Shown in pieces: positions 63,615 to 64,000 of a stretch of 64,000 nt of DNA (position 1 is its first letter; every line of letters starts with the position of its first letter). Source of the DNA: Strigops habroptila (taxonomy: Eukaryota > Chordata > Aves > Psittaciformes > Psittacidae). The position numbers and the translations under genes were made by a program. The notes beneath the pieces were generated by a model. That model worked only from the letters and a program-made list of their open reading frames with translations. It was not told the DNA's origin and ran no database searches. The stretch is from positions 3,182,047-3,246,046 of the forward strand of contig NC_044297.2 in NCBI RefSeq assembly GCF_004027225.2. Reading direction: 5' to 3'.

Positions 63615-64000
63615 GTGAATATTTACCTTTCAGCTTCTAAAACTTAAGTATTATTGTTTGCAAAGCTTTTTTGCTCAATTCTTTTAGAAGCTAAAGTCAA
63701 TTACAAATCCAAAGCGTGCCCTGATGTGATTGCAGTGATCCTTTAGTACAACCCAACAATTCCCCCTGGTAGTCTTTAGCAGTTAGAAGCTTTGAATTAC
63801 CATATTCTGCCCCACTTGGCTGATTTAAAGCTTTATTTTCACTTATCTATTTTTTTTCCTTTGCATGATTTGACCTGGTATTGTAGTTTTAAATCCTAAT
63901 GCCGCAATAAGTGATCTGCATCCAGGAGCTGGGATGATTCTGTGATTGTTTAGGCAAAGAAATGATGACGAACTGCAGAGCCTCAATATTTCTCTGCATT
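63615..64000 (+). other. ASH2L: ASH2L intron, end of window
   Basis: AT-rich intronic sequence after the 18-base exon. No further exon or repeat is seen. Confidence 0.6.

Overview
The window is vertebrate nuclear DNA and almost certainly from a bird. Genes are compact and GC-rich with short introns. Several 3' ends of CR1 non-LTR elements are present, the usual avian interspersed repeat. The gene order matches the human 8p11.2 block in bird-like form: ADGRA2, BRF2, RAB11FIP1, a PRLHR-type receptor, NPM2, ADRB3, EIF4EBP1, NODAL, ASH2L. Many minisatellites in introns and promoters fit a gene-dense microchromosome. I cannot name the species.

Layout. 1-3.8 kb: the last exons of ADGRA2 (+) and its 3' UTR. 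4.2-8.1 kb: BRF2 (-), four exons, with a CR1 copy in intron 3 and a polypurine tract of about 860 bp in intron 1. 8.8-23 kb: RAB11FIP1 (-), six coding exons, a long 3' UTR, and an 80-bp minisatellite in intron 1. 24.4-26.8 kb: a two-coding-exon prolactin-releasing-peptide-type GPCR (-). 29.4-30.7 kb: NPM2 (-), whose exon 2 carries an in-frame TGA. 34.5-35.7 kb: ADRB3 (-), an almost intronless beta-adrenergic receptor. 36-46 kb: mostly noncoding, with two minisatellites and CR1 pieces. 46.4-51.8 kb: EIF4EBP1 (+), three exons. 56.3-58.9 kb: NODAL (-), three exons. 59.8 kb to the end: the 5' half of ASH2L (+), divergent from NODAL.

The genes do not form one pathway. ADGRA2 is a WNT7 co-receptor, BRF2 a Pol III initiation factor, RAB11FIP1 a recycling-endosome Rab11 effector, the PRLHR-like protein and ADRB3 are GPCRs, NPM2 an egg histone chaperone, EIF4EBP1 the mTORC1-controlled translation repressor, NODAL a left-right and mesendoderm morphogen, and ASH2L a core subunit of MLL/SET1 H3K4 methyltransferases.

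The points most worth following up are the TGA in an otherwise intact NPM2, the NODAL copy beside EIF4EBP1 (mammalian NODAL sits beside EIF4EBP2), a GC-AG intron with an 18-nt microexon in ASH2L, four NPF repeats in the long RAB11FIP1 exon, BANP-type TCTCGCGAGA elements at two promoters, and a set of independent minisatellites. I saw no endogenous retrovirus, LTR element, CRISPR array or RNA gene. All exon borders were read by eye from splice consensus, phase and family similarity.
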